A stretch of DNA of 64,000 nt from the NCBI RefSeq assembly GCF_002234615.1, contig NZ_NMQW01000019.1:1-64000 (forward strand). The letters are read 5' to 3'. Positions 33,872 through 42,372 of this stretch are shown here, piece by piece. The notes beneath the pieces were generated by a model. The model was not told where the DNA came from. It saw nothing but the letters and a program-made list of their open reading frames with translations, and searched no databases. Position numbers and translations under genes: made by a program. Origin of the DNA: Paenibacillus rigui (GTDB lineage Bacteria > Bacillota > Bacilli > Paenibacillales > NBRC-103111). Each line of letters opens with the position of its first letter. Within the stretch, counting starts at the first letter, position 1.

Positions 33872-34851
33872 GCGCCTCCACCTTTCCAGGACACGGGGTC
33901 TGCCCCCAGCTCCCGCCGTACCCACTCGTCATTGTAGACGGTATCCAGGTATCTCTCGCCGCGGTCGGGCAGGATCGCCGCGCATACCGCTCCCGCAGGG
34001 ATGCTATCGCTTAGTTTACAGATCGCGGAGACCACCGCCCCCGACGAGGCCCCGGCCAGAATCGCTTCGCGCCGCACCAGCTCCCTGCAGCCGCGCACGC
34101 AGTCGGTGTCGGACATGTGCAGCACAAGGTCCGCCAGGTCATCCCGATGCAGCGGCGGCGTCATGCCCGCGCCAAGCCCGGGAAACTTGCGCGGTCCCTT
34201 CTGTCCGCCAAAGATCACGCTGCCCTCCGCATCCACCGCGACGATCCGCGTCGGCCACCCGCGGCTGCGGATATATTCCATACAGCCGCGGATCGTACCG
34301 CAGGAGCTGACGCCGCAGAACAAATAATCGATCGGTCCCAATGCATCCCCGATCTCCTTCATTGTCGTTTCCGCATGCGCCAAATAGTTATCCGGGTTCC
34401 CGTACTGATTGGTCCAATACGCATTCGGGATTTGCTGCTGCAGCTCCTTCACCCGGCGGATACGGGCAGGCAGAAATTCGCCCGTCTCCCGGTCCGGCTC
34501 CGTCACCAAATCGATCTCCCCATGAAAGCTGCGGATGATCTGCTTATGCTGTTCTGTCGTACGCGGGTCCACGACACAAATAAACCGCAGCCCCGCATAA
34601 CAGCACAATTGGGCAAGGCTAATCGCCAAATTGCCCGAGCTGGATTCGATGACGACGGTTTCACTTGTAATCTCGCCCCGCCTCATCGCCTCCCGGACCA
34701 TATACAGTGCCGGCCTATCCTTCGCGCTCCCGCCCGGGTTCATCCATTCCAGCTTCCCGAACACTCGAAATGCTTCGCCTTCGAACAGCCGGTTGAGTCC
34801 GATAAGCGGAGTGCTGCCAATCGCTTCTACAATACCGCCTTCCAGTTTCAA
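33868..34851 (-). CDS. sbnA: SbnA-like N-(2-amino-2-carboxyethyl)-L-glutamate synthase (PLP)
   Basis: A 327-residue fold-type II PLP enzyme of the cysteine synthase family. The known SbnA reaction is O-phosphoserine plus glutamate to N-(2-amino-2-carboxyethyl)-glutamate. The PLP lysine is in NPGGSAKDRPAL, the phosphate loop GVSSCGTIRG, and the substrate loop ESSSGNLAISLA. Pairing with an SbnB homologue separates it from true cysteine synthases. The frame opens at 34896, but the TTG at 34851 lies 6 nt after GGAGGG and gives the normal family length. Confidence 0.9.
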   Translation of the reverse strand: MKLEGGIVEAIGSTPLIGLNRLFEGEAFRVFGKLEWMNPGGSAKDRPALYMVREAMRRGEITSETVVIESSSGNLAISLAQLCCYAGLRFICVVDPRTTEQHKQIIRSFHGEIDLVTEPDRETGEFLPARIRRVKELQQQIPNAYWTNQYGNPDNYLAHAETTMKEIGDALGPIDYLFCGVSSCGTIRGCMEYIRSRGWPTRIVAVDAEGSVIFGGQKGPRKFPGLGAGMTPPLHRDDLADLVLHMSDTDCVRGCRELVRREAILAGASSGAVVSAICKLSDSIPAGAVCAAILPDRGERYLDTVYNDEWVRRELGADPVSWKGGGA

Positions 34852-34964
34852 GCTGAGCCCTCCTATGCGCTGCAGACTCCATGCCAAGAGATACACGGCT
34901 TCACCATCGTTCCAAATGGCATGTGTTTGTCAAAGTCTTAGCTGCTGAAAAACGATTGGATTAC

Positions 34965-36191
34965 TTATTCGTAAAAAATCTTTTTATTCTTCACTGCCGC
35001 TCGCCGCTCCAGATCTTCAAACACGTCGGCCGTAACCTGAATGCCTTCCAGAATGCCGGCCCCGATCATGACGCCAATCTCGGGAATGCGATGCTCCAGA
35101 TCGCGACGGATCCGGTCAAGTATCTCCTGCTTCGCGTTCGGGCTGTAGACGTGCACGCCCAAGGCGTTTCCCACTACTTTGACCCTGACACTCGCATCGC
35201 TTAAATGTTGGCATACGACGTCCTCGATATCGTAAATGCTAATTTTTTCTCCATGCTTCAGATCCGGCCCGATGCGCTTCACCAAGCTCCCAAAGCTTGG
35301 CCTGGGCACCCCGTCCACCATGACGGTGTCAAAATCGCGCACCACGTCGTAAGTAACATACCGCAGCGCAGGAAAGGCCTCTCTGACCGTCGAGGTCAGC
35401 ACCAGCACCTGCTCCCCCTCCGGCAGCGGCTCGAAGCCGTCTCTGAGTGCTTCCGCCGGTACCGCCTCCGCAGCAATGCCCTCGGCAAACAGGTACCGTC
35501 CATGCTCGTGGGAGAAATAAGCGATCGTACCGATTTCGATGGACCCGTACGTATCCGTTATCTGTTCCACGCCGATGCCGAGCCGTTCGGCAGCCCGCTG
35601 AATCCAGCCGGGGGAAGCAATCTCGCCGACCAATACCACCTGCCGGATGCCATATGCAGCAGGCTCCTCCGATGCAAGCAGAATCCGGTCCAGAATCGAC
35701 GGCATCGTATACAGCACCTCCGGCTTAAAGGCAGCCAGCCGTTCCAAATGCCGCTCGATCGGCAGCCGGAAGGAAACCGACTCCACCTCCATGCCCAGCC
35801 TTTGAAATACATCGACAGCCGTCGCCTCCGCATGCCCTGTCCCCATATCGGACATCGCGCGGCAATACCCCTTCGAGCCGACCAGCCTCTGAAAAACATC
35901 CAGCTTGATGCGGATATACGCCTCTTCATCCGATGGGGAATAATAAATTTTTTTGCGGCGGTTGGAGCTGGTACCCGACGTTTGGTAGCAGTACAGATCC
36001 GCACGGTTTGTCAGCGGATTCAACTCCGTATAGTAATGAGCTTCAAGAACGGAAGACGTGATTAGCGGCAGTCGACCCCAGGCTACACCCGAAGCATCGT
36101 AGGGCTGCTGCAAGCCCGCCATCCCCGCATACCAAGGATAGCGATGCGCCATCCGTTCGACCGTTTGCTGTAGAGCTGGTGACCCCTGCAT
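34965..36191 (-). CDS. Adenylate-forming ligase, phenylacetate-CoA ligase/F390 synthetase-like
   Basis: A 408-residue PaaK-type ANL enzyme. The ATP loop is YQTSGTSSNRRKK, the aromatic A5 block DTYGSIEIGTIAYFS, the ribose-binding aspartate lies in YVTYDVVRDFD, and the C-terminal lid begins near KRIGPDLKHGEKISIYDIED. Such enzymes adenylate a carboxylic acid and may pass it to CoA, a carrier or an amine. GGGGGAG lies 7 nt before the ATG. It is 113 bp upstream of sbnA on the same strand with no terminator seen, so activation of a partner acid for 2,3-diaminopropionate is a reasonable guess. The substrate is unknown. Confidence 0.82.
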   Translation of the reverse strand: MQGSPALQQTVERMAHRYPWYAGMAGLQQPYDASGVAWGRLPLITSSVLEAHYYTELNPLTNRADLYCYQTSGTSSNRRKKIYYSPSDEEAYIRIKLDVFQRLVGSKGYCRAMSDMGTGHAEATAVDVFQRLGMEVESVSFRLPIERHLERLAAFKPEVLYTMPSILDRILLASEEPAAYGIRQVVLVGEIASPGWIQRAAERLGIGVEQITDTYGSIEIGTIAYFSHEHGRYLFAEGIAAEAVPAEALRDGFEPLPEGEQVLVLTSTVREAFPALRYVTYDVVRDFDTVMVDGVPRPSFGSLVKRIGPDLKHGEKISIYDIEDVVCQHLSDASVRVKVVGNALGVHVYSPNAKQEILDRIRRDLEHRIPEIGVMIGAGILEGIQVTADVFEDLERRAAVKNKKIFYE

Positions 36192-36397
36192 TCGCAGACT
36201 CCCCCTATCCTGATTTGCCGGATCACTTCACACTTCCCGACTGTATACGATATGCGTGTTGTCCTTGCTGCGTTCATTCCCGCTCTCGCCTTTGGAAGGA
36301 AATGGGTGATTCGACATATGGATAGGCTCACCTAAGCGCACCCAGCCCCGTATCATGGAAAAGGAACGAAGATGCTACAGGAAGGCGGTTTATACGG

Positions 36398-37201
36398 ATG
36401 AAGGATAGGCGTCAAAACATTCCCAGTAAAATGGCCAAAACCCGAGTCGTGCTCCGCAGCCGCGAGCTGACCCGATATGTCCCGGTTACCCGTCTATTTC
36501 ACCGCGAGACGCTTCGCCGCATGCTGGAGAAGAACGGCATGGTCTACGTCAAGCCCGACATCGGCTCACTCGGTATCGGCGTCATCAAGGTGGAGAAAAA
36601 AGGCCTCGCCTACAGCTATCAGAGCGGCACGCGCCGTTTTAGCTTCCCGGGCTTTCCGGCACTATTCCGCTCGCTTCAGCAGCGGATCGGCCGCAGGCGC
36701 TACCTGGTTCAGAAAGGAATTCACGTGCTCCGGCACGGTCATCGTCCGTTCGACTTCCGGGTGATGATCCAGCGCAGCCCATCGCGACGCTGGGAGCCTA
36801 CAGGCATTGCCGGCCGGGTCGCCCATCCGCTCAAAATCGTGACCAACGGCAGCCAGGGCGGTACGATCTACCCTGCGGCTGCGCTGCTCACCCCTCATGG
36901 CGGGAAAGCCGGGGCCGGCCGGCTCATTCGGCTGATGAACCGGATAGCGCGCGTGACCGCAGCCCAACTGAGCCGTACCTACCCCGCCCTCAATGAGCTT
37001 GGGCTTGACGTGGCCATCGACCGCAGCCTGAGGCCCTGGATTCTCGAAGTGAACACGAGCCCGGATCCGTGCCCGTTCACCAAGCTGCCGGATCGGCGAA
37101 TGATCCGCAAAATTGTCGCCTACGCCAGAGGCTACGGCAAGCACTACCGTCTCGTCTGCAACAAAGCCAAACGAGCACCGGCCACAGGCCGCAAACGTTA
37201 A
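36398..37201 (+). CDS. YheC/YheD-family ATP-grasp protein (spore-coat associated)
   Basis: A 267-residue protein with the ATP-grasp features of the YheC/YheD family. It has VYVKPDIGSLGIGVIKVEKK (ATP-binding lysine and glycine loop), LVQKGIHVLRHGHRPFDFRVMIQR (hinge and metal region), NGSQGGTIYPAAALL, and LGLDVAIDRSLRPWILEVNTSPDP, containing the Mg ligands E and N. The family is found in spore-formers, and two Bacillus members are spore-coat associated with unclear chemistry. It is divergent from the ligase/sbnAB operon across 206 bp, so an amide-ligase role in that pathway is possible but unproven. Confidence 0.85.
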   Translation: MKDRRQNIPSKMAKTRVVLRSRELTRYVPVTRLFHRETLRRMLEKNGMVYVKPDIGSLGIGVIKVEKKGLAYSYQSGTRRFSFPGFPALFRSLQQRIGRRRYLVQKGIHVLRHGHRPFDFRVMIQRSPSRRWEPTGIAGRVAHPLKIVTNGSQGGTIYPAAALLTPHGGKAGAGRLIRLMNRIARVTAAQLSRTYPALNELGLDVAIDRSLRPWILEVNTSPDPCPFTKLPDRRMIRKIVAYARGYGKHYRLVCNKAKRAPATGRKR

Positions 37202-37345
37202 ACACCGGCAGGGACGGTTCGGAAGACGGCTCTACCCTGCCTGCCGTACGCCGTCTTCTGCCTTTCCCTCCCCTGCGTTCAAAAAAGGATCGGCTGCCTC
37301 GCAGCGGCGCAGCGCACGCCCGGGCTTCGCGCGTGTTGGAAGACC

Positions 37346-37384
37346 AAAAAGAGGGTAAGCAGTCGGCTTCTGCTTACCCTCTTC
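37346..37384 (-). terminator. Rho-independent terminator
   Basis: GAGGGTAAGCAG (37351-37362) pairs with CTGCTTACCCTC (37370-37381). On the minus strand it is followed by TTTTT, so it suits the TIMP-like gene that ends at 37503. Confidence 0.7.
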
Positions 37385-37392
37385 GCTATTGG

Positions 37393-37423
37393 ACCTGCTG
37401 ATAAATCAGCAGGTGCTTTTTCT
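37393..37423 (+). terminator. Rho-independent terminator
   Basis: ACCTGCTGA (37393-37401) pairs with TCAGCAGGT (37406-37414), followed by GCTTTTTCTC. It ends the plus-strand ATP-grasp transcript. Confidence 0.8.
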
Positions 37424-37502
37424 CATAACTATTGCTCATGCTCTATCTTAAGGACAACATTAAGAACGACGTGCCAGCCTGACTCCTTCCATTGAGCTGC
37501 CG

Positions 37503-38249
37503 TCAGCGGAGCACGTAATATACGATTACCGCTGCAACAGCGGCTGCAGCCAGGCCGATGAGCTCCGGCACCGGCTTCCGCTTCTTATCCTTTACGCCGA
37601 AGTGAATCTCCGAAGGCAGCTCCTCGTGCTGCAAGGTTTTGTGGGCACGGATTAAATCCGGCAGATGCTTGCGGGTCAGGTAGTACCCGTACACCATAAC
37701 CGTCACCGTTCTCCCCAGAACGTATACGATGACCAAAGCACCAAGCGCCCCTGCCCATGGCACCCATGGGCTCTGACCGCTCAGGGCCGCCTTCTGTCCG
37801 GTTGGGCCTTGCCCCGTTCCCAGTGCGGTCAAATCCTCCTCCGCCTTGGCCAGAGGCTTCGTTCTGCTGCACAAATTCGTCTGCAGCTGGCCGTCAGCAT
37901 CCCGCCCCGCGTAGATCAAATACTCGGTGTTCGGCTGGAAGCCGTAGCCGCAGCTCGCGGAGCTTAGCGCCGTGTACACGGTAGCCTCCGGGGCGATCGC
38001 TCCTTTCCATACATTGGACACGGACACCTGCACTTTCAGCGGATCCGCGCTGGAGCGGAGCAGCCCTTTCTTTTCCGTGATGCCTATGACTTTCCCCGAA
38101 AAAACCGCCTCGCTCCGCTGAAGCTCCTCCTGCACGGAGGCCGGCATGGCGCAGGAGCAAGCGTATGCTTCCTTCGGCAGCCATACCGTCATCACCATAC
38201 ATATCCATACGATCGTATACAGCAGGATGAATCCTTGTCTCTTTCTCAT
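37503..38249 (-). CDS. Membrane protein with TIMP/netrin-like (NTR) domain
   Basis: A 248-residue exported protein. The signal peptide ends YACSC, so the mature form may start with C-x-C as in tissue inhibitors of metalloproteinases. The NTR-like OB domain follows (SVQEELQRSEAVFSGKVIGI, VQVSVSNVWKGAI, YTALSSASCGYGFQPNTEYLIYAG, QTNLCSRTKPL), with four cysteines available for two disulfides. Two membrane segments follow (about 165-187 and 228-247) with a cytosolic stretch between. Similar proteins occur in Bacilli without known function. GGAAGGGG precedes the ATG. Confidence 0.75.
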   Translation of the reverse strand: MRKRQGFILLYTIVWICMVMTVWLPKEAYACSCAMPASVQEELQRSEAVFSGKVIGITEKKGLLRSSADPLKVQVSVSNVWKGAIAPEATVYTALSSASCGYGFQPNTEYLIYAGRDADGQLQTNLCSRTKPLAKAEEDLTALGTGQGPTGQKAALSGQSPWVPWAGALGALVIVYVLGRTVTVMVYGYYLTRKHLPDLIRAHKTLQHEELPSEIHFGVKDKKRKPVPELIGLAAAAVAAVIVYYVLR

Positions 38250-38411
38250 CGCTCTACCCCTTCCCCCAATCTATGCTTGATGAAAGGATAGACGAGGCCG
38301 GACTGGGAAATGTTCCATTTTATAGGAAATGGATACGATTCGGGGCAATCTCTGAGGTCAAGAAATGCTGCCGAGGGTCACAAGGCTCCCCCTATGAGCA
38401 TATGGACGGCG

Positions 38412-38861
38412 TTACCAAGCGAATTGCAGCGTTTTCCCTGTCTCCGCATAGGTCTTCATATTGCTCAGGATCATCCACCAATGCTTCTGCGTGTTAGGGA
38501 AGGACGGATGGTCCGGCGTCCATTGATCATTGACGAGCGTCAGCTTCGTGCATTGACCCGAAGGCTCCAAGGTAAAGGTCACTCTGGACTGAAGCTCCTC
38601 ATGATTCGCATGGTAGGAAGGTCCCGGATGCTCATAATAGCTGAACACCTTGTGAGGCTCGCAAGCCGCAATAGTACCGTACACGTGTACCGTTTGGTCC
38701 CCGTCATTGCCTGGTCCTACGTACTGAAAAGGAGCCCCGGCCTCAAACGTCGTTTCCAGCGTACAGCCGAACAGTGTCTCTCTCACACCCTCCGGTGAAA
38801 CCAATACGTCCCATACCTGCTCAGGCTGTGCGCCGATATAAAATTCGTACCTCAATTCCAT
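38412..38861 (-). CDS. SRPBCC (START/AHSA1-like) protein
   Basis: A 149-residue protein with the helix-grip fold of Aha1-type START domains: MELRYEFYIGAQPEQVWDVLVSPEGVRETLFGC, ending GWWMILSNMKTYAETGKTL-like. The conserved opening strand and E-x-V-W-D-x-L-x-x-P turn, and the final long helix with HWWMILSNMKTYAE, are characteristic. It probably binds a hydrophobic small molecule. The open frame extends 108 codons upstream without support; AAGGAG 9 nt before the ATG at 38861 sets the start. It is divergent from an AraC regulator, which is its likely controller. Confidence 0.85.
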   Translation of the reverse strand: MELRYEFYIGAQPEQVWDVLVSPEGVRETLFGCTLETTFEAGAPFQYVGPGNDGDQTVHVYGTIAACEPHKVFSYYEHPGPSYHANHEELQSRVTFTLEPSGQCTKLTLVNDQWTPDHPSFPNTQKHWWMILSNMKTYAETGKTLQFAW

Positions 38862-38942
38862 ATTCACTCGCTCCTTATCGTCAAATGGTCCTTCAGCATG
38901 TCCTCGCTGCAAGCAAGGTCGGGAGCCTCCCGTTAATGCTTT

Positions 38943-38956
38943 ACTATAACTATAGT
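38943..38956. promoter_or_regulatory. Palindrome between divergent START-domain and AraC genes
   Basis: ACTATAACTATAGT is an inverted repeat (ACTATA-AC-TATAGT) in the 159-bp divergent intergenic region. It could be an operator for either gene, or fortuitous AT-rich symmetry. Confidence 0.35.
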
Positions 38957-39020
38957 TTTTTGCTAGCATACAAGTATTGTAAAAACGCGACAAAATCGGA
39001 AATGATGAGGAGGATAAACG

Positions 39021-39842
39021 ATGAATGGATCCGTACAAAAGAGTTTCCCCGGCCAGCCCAGCATGGGTGTGCTGAATCTCAAGGGCAGCGAAACGAAATT
39101 TCGCTTGTCCCGCTATACTCCTTCCGACGATATCGCTTTCTTCATCAAGCATTTTTGGATTGTCAGCTGGGACCTGACCGGACAAGAGCCGTATTTGCAG
39201 GATGTCGTTCCGAATCCTTGTGTGAACCTGGTCATTGAGCGGGATAAAACAGCTATCTTCGGTGCAGCCAAAGGCAAATTTTCTTATCTTTTGCAGGGCA
39301 AAGGCTGCGTCTTCGGCGCCAAGTTCAAGCCCGGCGGGTTTTACCCTTTCCTGCAGCAGCCGGTTTCCGAGCTGTTGGACAAGCCTCTGGATATAGACCG
39401 TGTGTTCGATATCGAGGCCCGTGACATCGAGCGGCAGCTATTGGCTCTGGAGCACGATGAAGCCATGATCCGGCTCGCCGAACAATTCATCCGCCCGAAG
39501 CTCCCTGCGAGAGATGACACGATCCTGCTGATCGAGGACATCATTGACCGGATCAAGGAACAGCCTGATATTACGAAGGTAGACCACCTGGCCGAATGCC
39601 TTCCTATGCACAAAAGAAAGCTGCAGCGCCTCTTCGAGCAGTACGTCGGCGTCAGCCCCAAATGGGTGATCAAGCTGTACCGGCTCCATCATGCCGCCGA
39701 GCAGGCGGATCAGGGACGGGTAGTGGATTGGCTGAAGCTGTCGCTGGATCTGGGATACTATGATCAGTCTCATTTTATTAAAGATTTCAAAACCATCATC
39801 GGCGAAACGCCGGAGGAGTACGCTCGTCGCGTAGGCGGATAA
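39021..39842 (+). CDS. AraC-family transcriptional regulator
   Basis: A 273-residue regulator. The N-terminal sensory domain (about 25-150) resembles the DUF6597-type domain (SRYTPSDDIAFFIKHFWIVSW, DVVPNPCVNLVIE, FGAKFKPGGFYPFLQQP). The C-terminal AraC module has two helix-turn-helix motifs, ending WLKLSLDLGYYDQSHFIKDFKTIIGETPEEYARR. It is divergent from the START-domain gene and likely regulates it. A second AraC protein of the same architecture lies at 40944-41813, also beside a START-domain gene. Confidence 0.9.
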   Translation: MNGSVQKSFPGQPSMGVLNLKGSETKFRLSRYTPSDDIAFFIKHFWIVSWDLTGQEPYLQDVVPNPCVNLVIERDKTAIFGAAKGKFSYLLQGKGCVFGAKFKPGGFYPFLQQPVSELLDKPLDIDRVFDIEARDIERQLLALEHDEAMIRLAEQFIRPKLPARDDTILLIEDIIDRIKEQPDITKVDHLAECLPMHKRKLQRLFEQYVGVSPKWVIKLYRLHHAAEQADQGRVVDWLKLSLDLGYYDQSHFIKDFKTIIGETPEEYARRVGG

Positions 39843-39860
39843 ACAGGTGAATGGCAATCA

Positions 39861-39906
39861 AAAAAGGGACTGCATGAGGGCGATTACGCCTTCGTGCAGT
39901 CCCCGT
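39861..39906. terminator. Terminator between convergent genes
   Basis: GGGACTGCA (39866-39874) pairs with TGCAGTCCC (39895-39903), with a second internal GGGCGATTACGCC hairpin. The A-run at 39861-39865 makes it a minus-strand terminator for the START-domain gene; it may also stop the AraC transcript. Confidence 0.7.
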
Positions 39907-39959
39907 GCTATCCTTATTGCCGGTTCATCGTCTGCCAGCTAGCTAACGATCCGGGGCGA

Positions 39960-40364
39960 CTAATTTTCCATAATGCCCTTCAACGACAGCAGGTCCCGCT
40001 CTACCATCACCTGATCCCGCTGAAATGCTTCCTCGGAAACGCCGGGCAGTCGAAACAGCGTGAAGAGGACCTCGGAGCCCGTTCCGTTAGCAATGACGCG
40101 CATCGGAATCCGGTTGATTTCGCCGGAAGGAAGCGTCACGTCATGATCCAGTACGCCAAGCGTATTTTTCGGGACGAATTGCATCGTTAAAGGGCCCTCC
40201 GGCGTTTCTATGACCCCTTTTCCTTCGGAAGCCTCTATGGAGGACAAGCCGAAGGAGACCGCCCATGCCGGAAAATGACGCAGATCGTATACATACGCAT
40301 ACACCCGCTCAGGCGGGCATTGGATAGAAATACTCCATGTCCTGGATGGGTAAACCTCACTCAT
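39960..40364 (-). CDS. SRPBCC (polyketide cyclase/START-like) protein
   Basis: A 134-residue helix-grip protein: TWSISIQCPPERVYAYVYDLRHFPAWAVSFG is the canonical N-terminus, where P-x-x-V-x-x-x-x-x-D-x-x-x-x-P-x-W is shared by many cyclase/dehydrase-like proteins, and the final helix is truncated. The ATG at 40364 has AGGAGG 9 nt upstream; an upstream TTG frame is unsupported. It is 22 bp after the DinB gene on the same strand and probably part of an AraC-DinB-START operon. Ligand unknown. Confidence 0.8.
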   Translation of the reverse strand: MSEVYPSRTWSISIQCPPERVYAYVYDLRHFPAWAVSFGLSSIEASEGKGVIETPEGPLTMQFVPKNTLGVLDHDVTLPSGEINRIPMRVIANGTGSEVLFTLFRLPGVSEEAFQRDQVMVERDLLSLKGIMEN

Positions 40365-40386
40365 ACTCCCCAGCCTCCTGTCGATA

Positions 40387-40875
40387 TTAGCTGTACAATA
40401 CAAAAAAGTTCAGGTCATGTCCGAGCTGCTTCAAGTAATTGTAAAGCTGGGAACGATGGTGGAACGTGTGGGTTACGATTTCAATCAGCCATTTGCTCTG
40501 TACCGCGCCATGCTCCAGATAGAATGCCTTGGTGGACTTATGCAGCAGCTCCTCCTCCGACAGCGATTCAAAGTAGTGCTTCGCCGCCTCGAAATTCCGC
40601 CTGAACTGCTCCGCCAATGCCGCGGTGTCCCTCACATCCGCCAAGCTGGTTTCCAGCTTCTCAACCTCCGGCTGCGGCTTCTCCTGTAAAATCGCCAAAT
40701 CCGATGCCGGGATCATCACCAGATGATGAACGAGCTCCAGCAGCGTGCGCATATTGTCCTGAGGACGGTAATCCCACTGCTCCTGCTGTATACGCCGGAT
40801 CAGCCCCTCGCTTGTCCGTACCGCCAGTTCCAATTCCTCGAGTAGATGGTTCCGAATTTCCAGTACACCGCTCAT
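40387..40875 (-). CDS. DinB-family protein
   Basis: A 162-residue four-helix-bundle protein. Metal-site histidines are visible in ELVHHLVMIP (about residue 50) and IVTHTFHHRSQLYNYLKQLG (about residues 136-141), the T-H-x-x-x-H pattern usual for DinB proteins. Start: AGGAAAGG lies 9 nt before the ATG at 40875; the ATG at 40884 would overlap that site. It sits between an AraC regulator and a START-domain gene on the same strand. The enzyme activity is unknown; thiol-transferase functions are known for some relatives. Confidence 0.85.
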   Translation of the reverse strand: MSGVLEIRNHLLEELELAVRTSEGLIRRIQQEQWDYRPQDNMRTLLELVHHLVMIPASDLAILQEKPQPEVEKLETSLADVRDTAALAEQFRRNFEAAKHYFESLSEEELLHKSTKAFYLEHGAVQSKWLIEIVTHTFHHRSQLYNYLKQLGHDLNFFVLYS

Positions 40876-40943
40876 GCTCTTCATCCTTTCCTCTTCAGAG
40901 GTTATTTATCTTTCTATAATTTCATTATACCTGGAACACGGGC

Positions 40944-41813
40944 TCAGGCATTGGATAAAACGGACAAGTTCCGGTATTCCTCCATCGCCGCTCCCGGCGT
41001 ATCTCCATAAAATCGGCGAAACTCCCGGATCAAATGCGCCTGGTCGAAAAAGCCGTATTGCAGCGCAAGCTCGCTCCAGTTCAGCTGCTGCCCATCCCGA
41101 ATGGCTCGAACAATCGCCTGAAATCGGACGATTTCACTGAACCTTTTGGGACCCATACCGATCCATTGATCGAACTTCCGGTTCATCTGACGGGCGCTAA
41201 TGGCTTCCGCCTCTGCCAGCTCCCGGATACGGATGTTTCCCCCGGACACGAAGATGCGGTGCAGCAGGTTTTGCATGAGGGCATCCGTTCCGGCACCCTT
41301 CACCTTGAGCAGCGAGATCAAGTATTCCTCTATCCTCCGAATCTTGGCCTCCATCGACGGTTCCTGCACGATCCGACCGCCCAGCTCTTCCATATCTCTC
41401 GGCCATAGGCAGGCTAAGGGCACGAGCCGGTTTGTAAATTCCGCTGTCGGCAGCTTCAATAAGGCATGTGCACCCCCGGGAAAAAAGCGGACGCCATACT
41501 TGTGCACCGGCCGGTGCTTGTCATATGCGATGGTGAACGCTTGATCGAACATGCCGCAATAGGAAACCCGGAAATGATTGCCTTCCCTGTCCTGCTCGAA
41601 CAAAAGATCGGTACACCCGTCCGGAAGCACCCTGTCCGTTCCTTCGCCACCCGGCATGAGGACCGCTGCTCCCGATTCATAGGGCTCCGACGCCCAATAA
41701 CACGATACATACGGCTGCATGACAGCCGAGGGCAGCCATTCGACATAAGTATGGGTAGCGACTCTTCCGTTCGCTTGTACGGGGCGAAACAACGAATGCA
41801 GCTGGATCGTCAT
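40944..41813 (-). CDS. AraC-family transcriptional regulator (DUF6597-type sensor)
   Basis: A 289-residue regulator. The N-terminal region YVEWLPSAVMQPYVSCYWASE with RVLPDGCTDLLFEQD and YGVRFFPGGAHALLKLP is the DUF6597-type sensory domain. The C-terminal HTH pair ends ALQYGFFDQAHLIREFRRFYGDTP. The ATG at 41813 has AAGGAGG 7 nt upstream; a start at 41831 lacks one. It heads an apparent operon with DinB and START-domain genes. It is similar in architecture to the AraC protein at 39021-39842, suggesting that the two loci arose by duplication. Confidence 0.9.
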   Translation of the reverse strand: MTIQLHSLFRPVQANGRVATHTYVEWLPSAVMQPYVSCYWASEPYESGAAVLMPGGEGTDRVLPDGCTDLLFEQDREGNHFRVSYCGMFDQAFTIAYDKHRPVHKYGVRFFPGGAHALLKLPTAEFTNRLVPLACLWPRDMEELGGRIVQEPSMEAKIRRIEEYLISLLKVKGAGTDALMQNLLHRIFVSGGNIRIRELAEAEAISARQMNRKFDQWIGMGPKRFSEIVRFQAIVRAIRDGQQLNWSELALQYGFFDQAHLIREFRRFYGDTPGAAMEEYRNLSVLSNA

Positions 41814-41970
41814 GGCAGAACCTCCTTGCACCTACTTGAAATGACTATAACCCAGCCGTCCCGGGTCCGCAACTCAGGCTTTCCAATCTTCCAAGCTTTA
41901 CTGACCTTATGAAATAATGATAAAATTTTAATGACTTCATAGATTCGGAAAGGAAGGAGGGGAACCGCTG

Positions 41971-42333
41971 ATGAATAACCGACGCCACCGGCATTGGATC
42001 ATTCTGGTATGGATTGTTGTCGGTTTTTTCCTCTTTCCGCTCACGCCTCCCATCTCGCAAAATATTAGCTTCGGAGAGCATGTCGTAAGCCAGATGAATG
42101 AAACGCCCGCTTTCATGCGGATCAAATCAGAGTCCTCCCAACCCTCCGTTCCTGCGATATATCCCGCTATGCCCTGGAAGGACTGGGAAGACGAGCCGGA
42201 TCCTTGCTTCCCTCTGTTATACGTTTTATTTGTCGTCTTTCTATACTCGAAGCTCCGAGAACGACTCAGGAAGTATATGCTGGCCCCTTTGAAATTCACC
42301 TCGGCTTATGTGGCTTATTCTCATTCAACCTAG
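41971..42333 (+). CDS. Small membrane protein of unknown function
   Basis: A 120-residue protein I do not recognise. It has an N-terminal membrane helix (WIILVWIVVGFFLFPLTP), an extracytoplasmic or loop region rich in Ser/Pro/Glu, and a second hydrophobic segment (CFPLLYVLFVVFLYSKL) followed by basic residues. GGAAGGAGGGG stands 8 nt before the ATG, which argues strongly that it is translated. It is 39 bp upstream of the YitT gene on the same strand and may be co-transcribed. Confidence 0.6.
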   Translation: MNNRRHRHWIILVWIVVGFFLFPLTPPISQNISFGEHVVSQMNETPAFMRIKSESSQPSVPAIYPAMPWKDWEDEPDPCFPLLYVLFVVFLYSKLRERLRKYMLAPLKFTSAYVAYSHST

Positions 42334-42372
42334 CCCAACAGGAATTGAATGAGAAGAAAAGAGGAGATTTCA

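Noticed and set aside
33041-33937. 298-codon plus-strand frame opposite sbnB
   Set aside because: Shadow of the ornithine-cyclodeaminase-like gene; the composition is Arg/His-rich and there is no start signal.
35205-36065. 286-codon plus-strand frame opposite the ligase gene
   Set aside because: Shadow frame; the ligase motifs on the minus strand are unambiguous.
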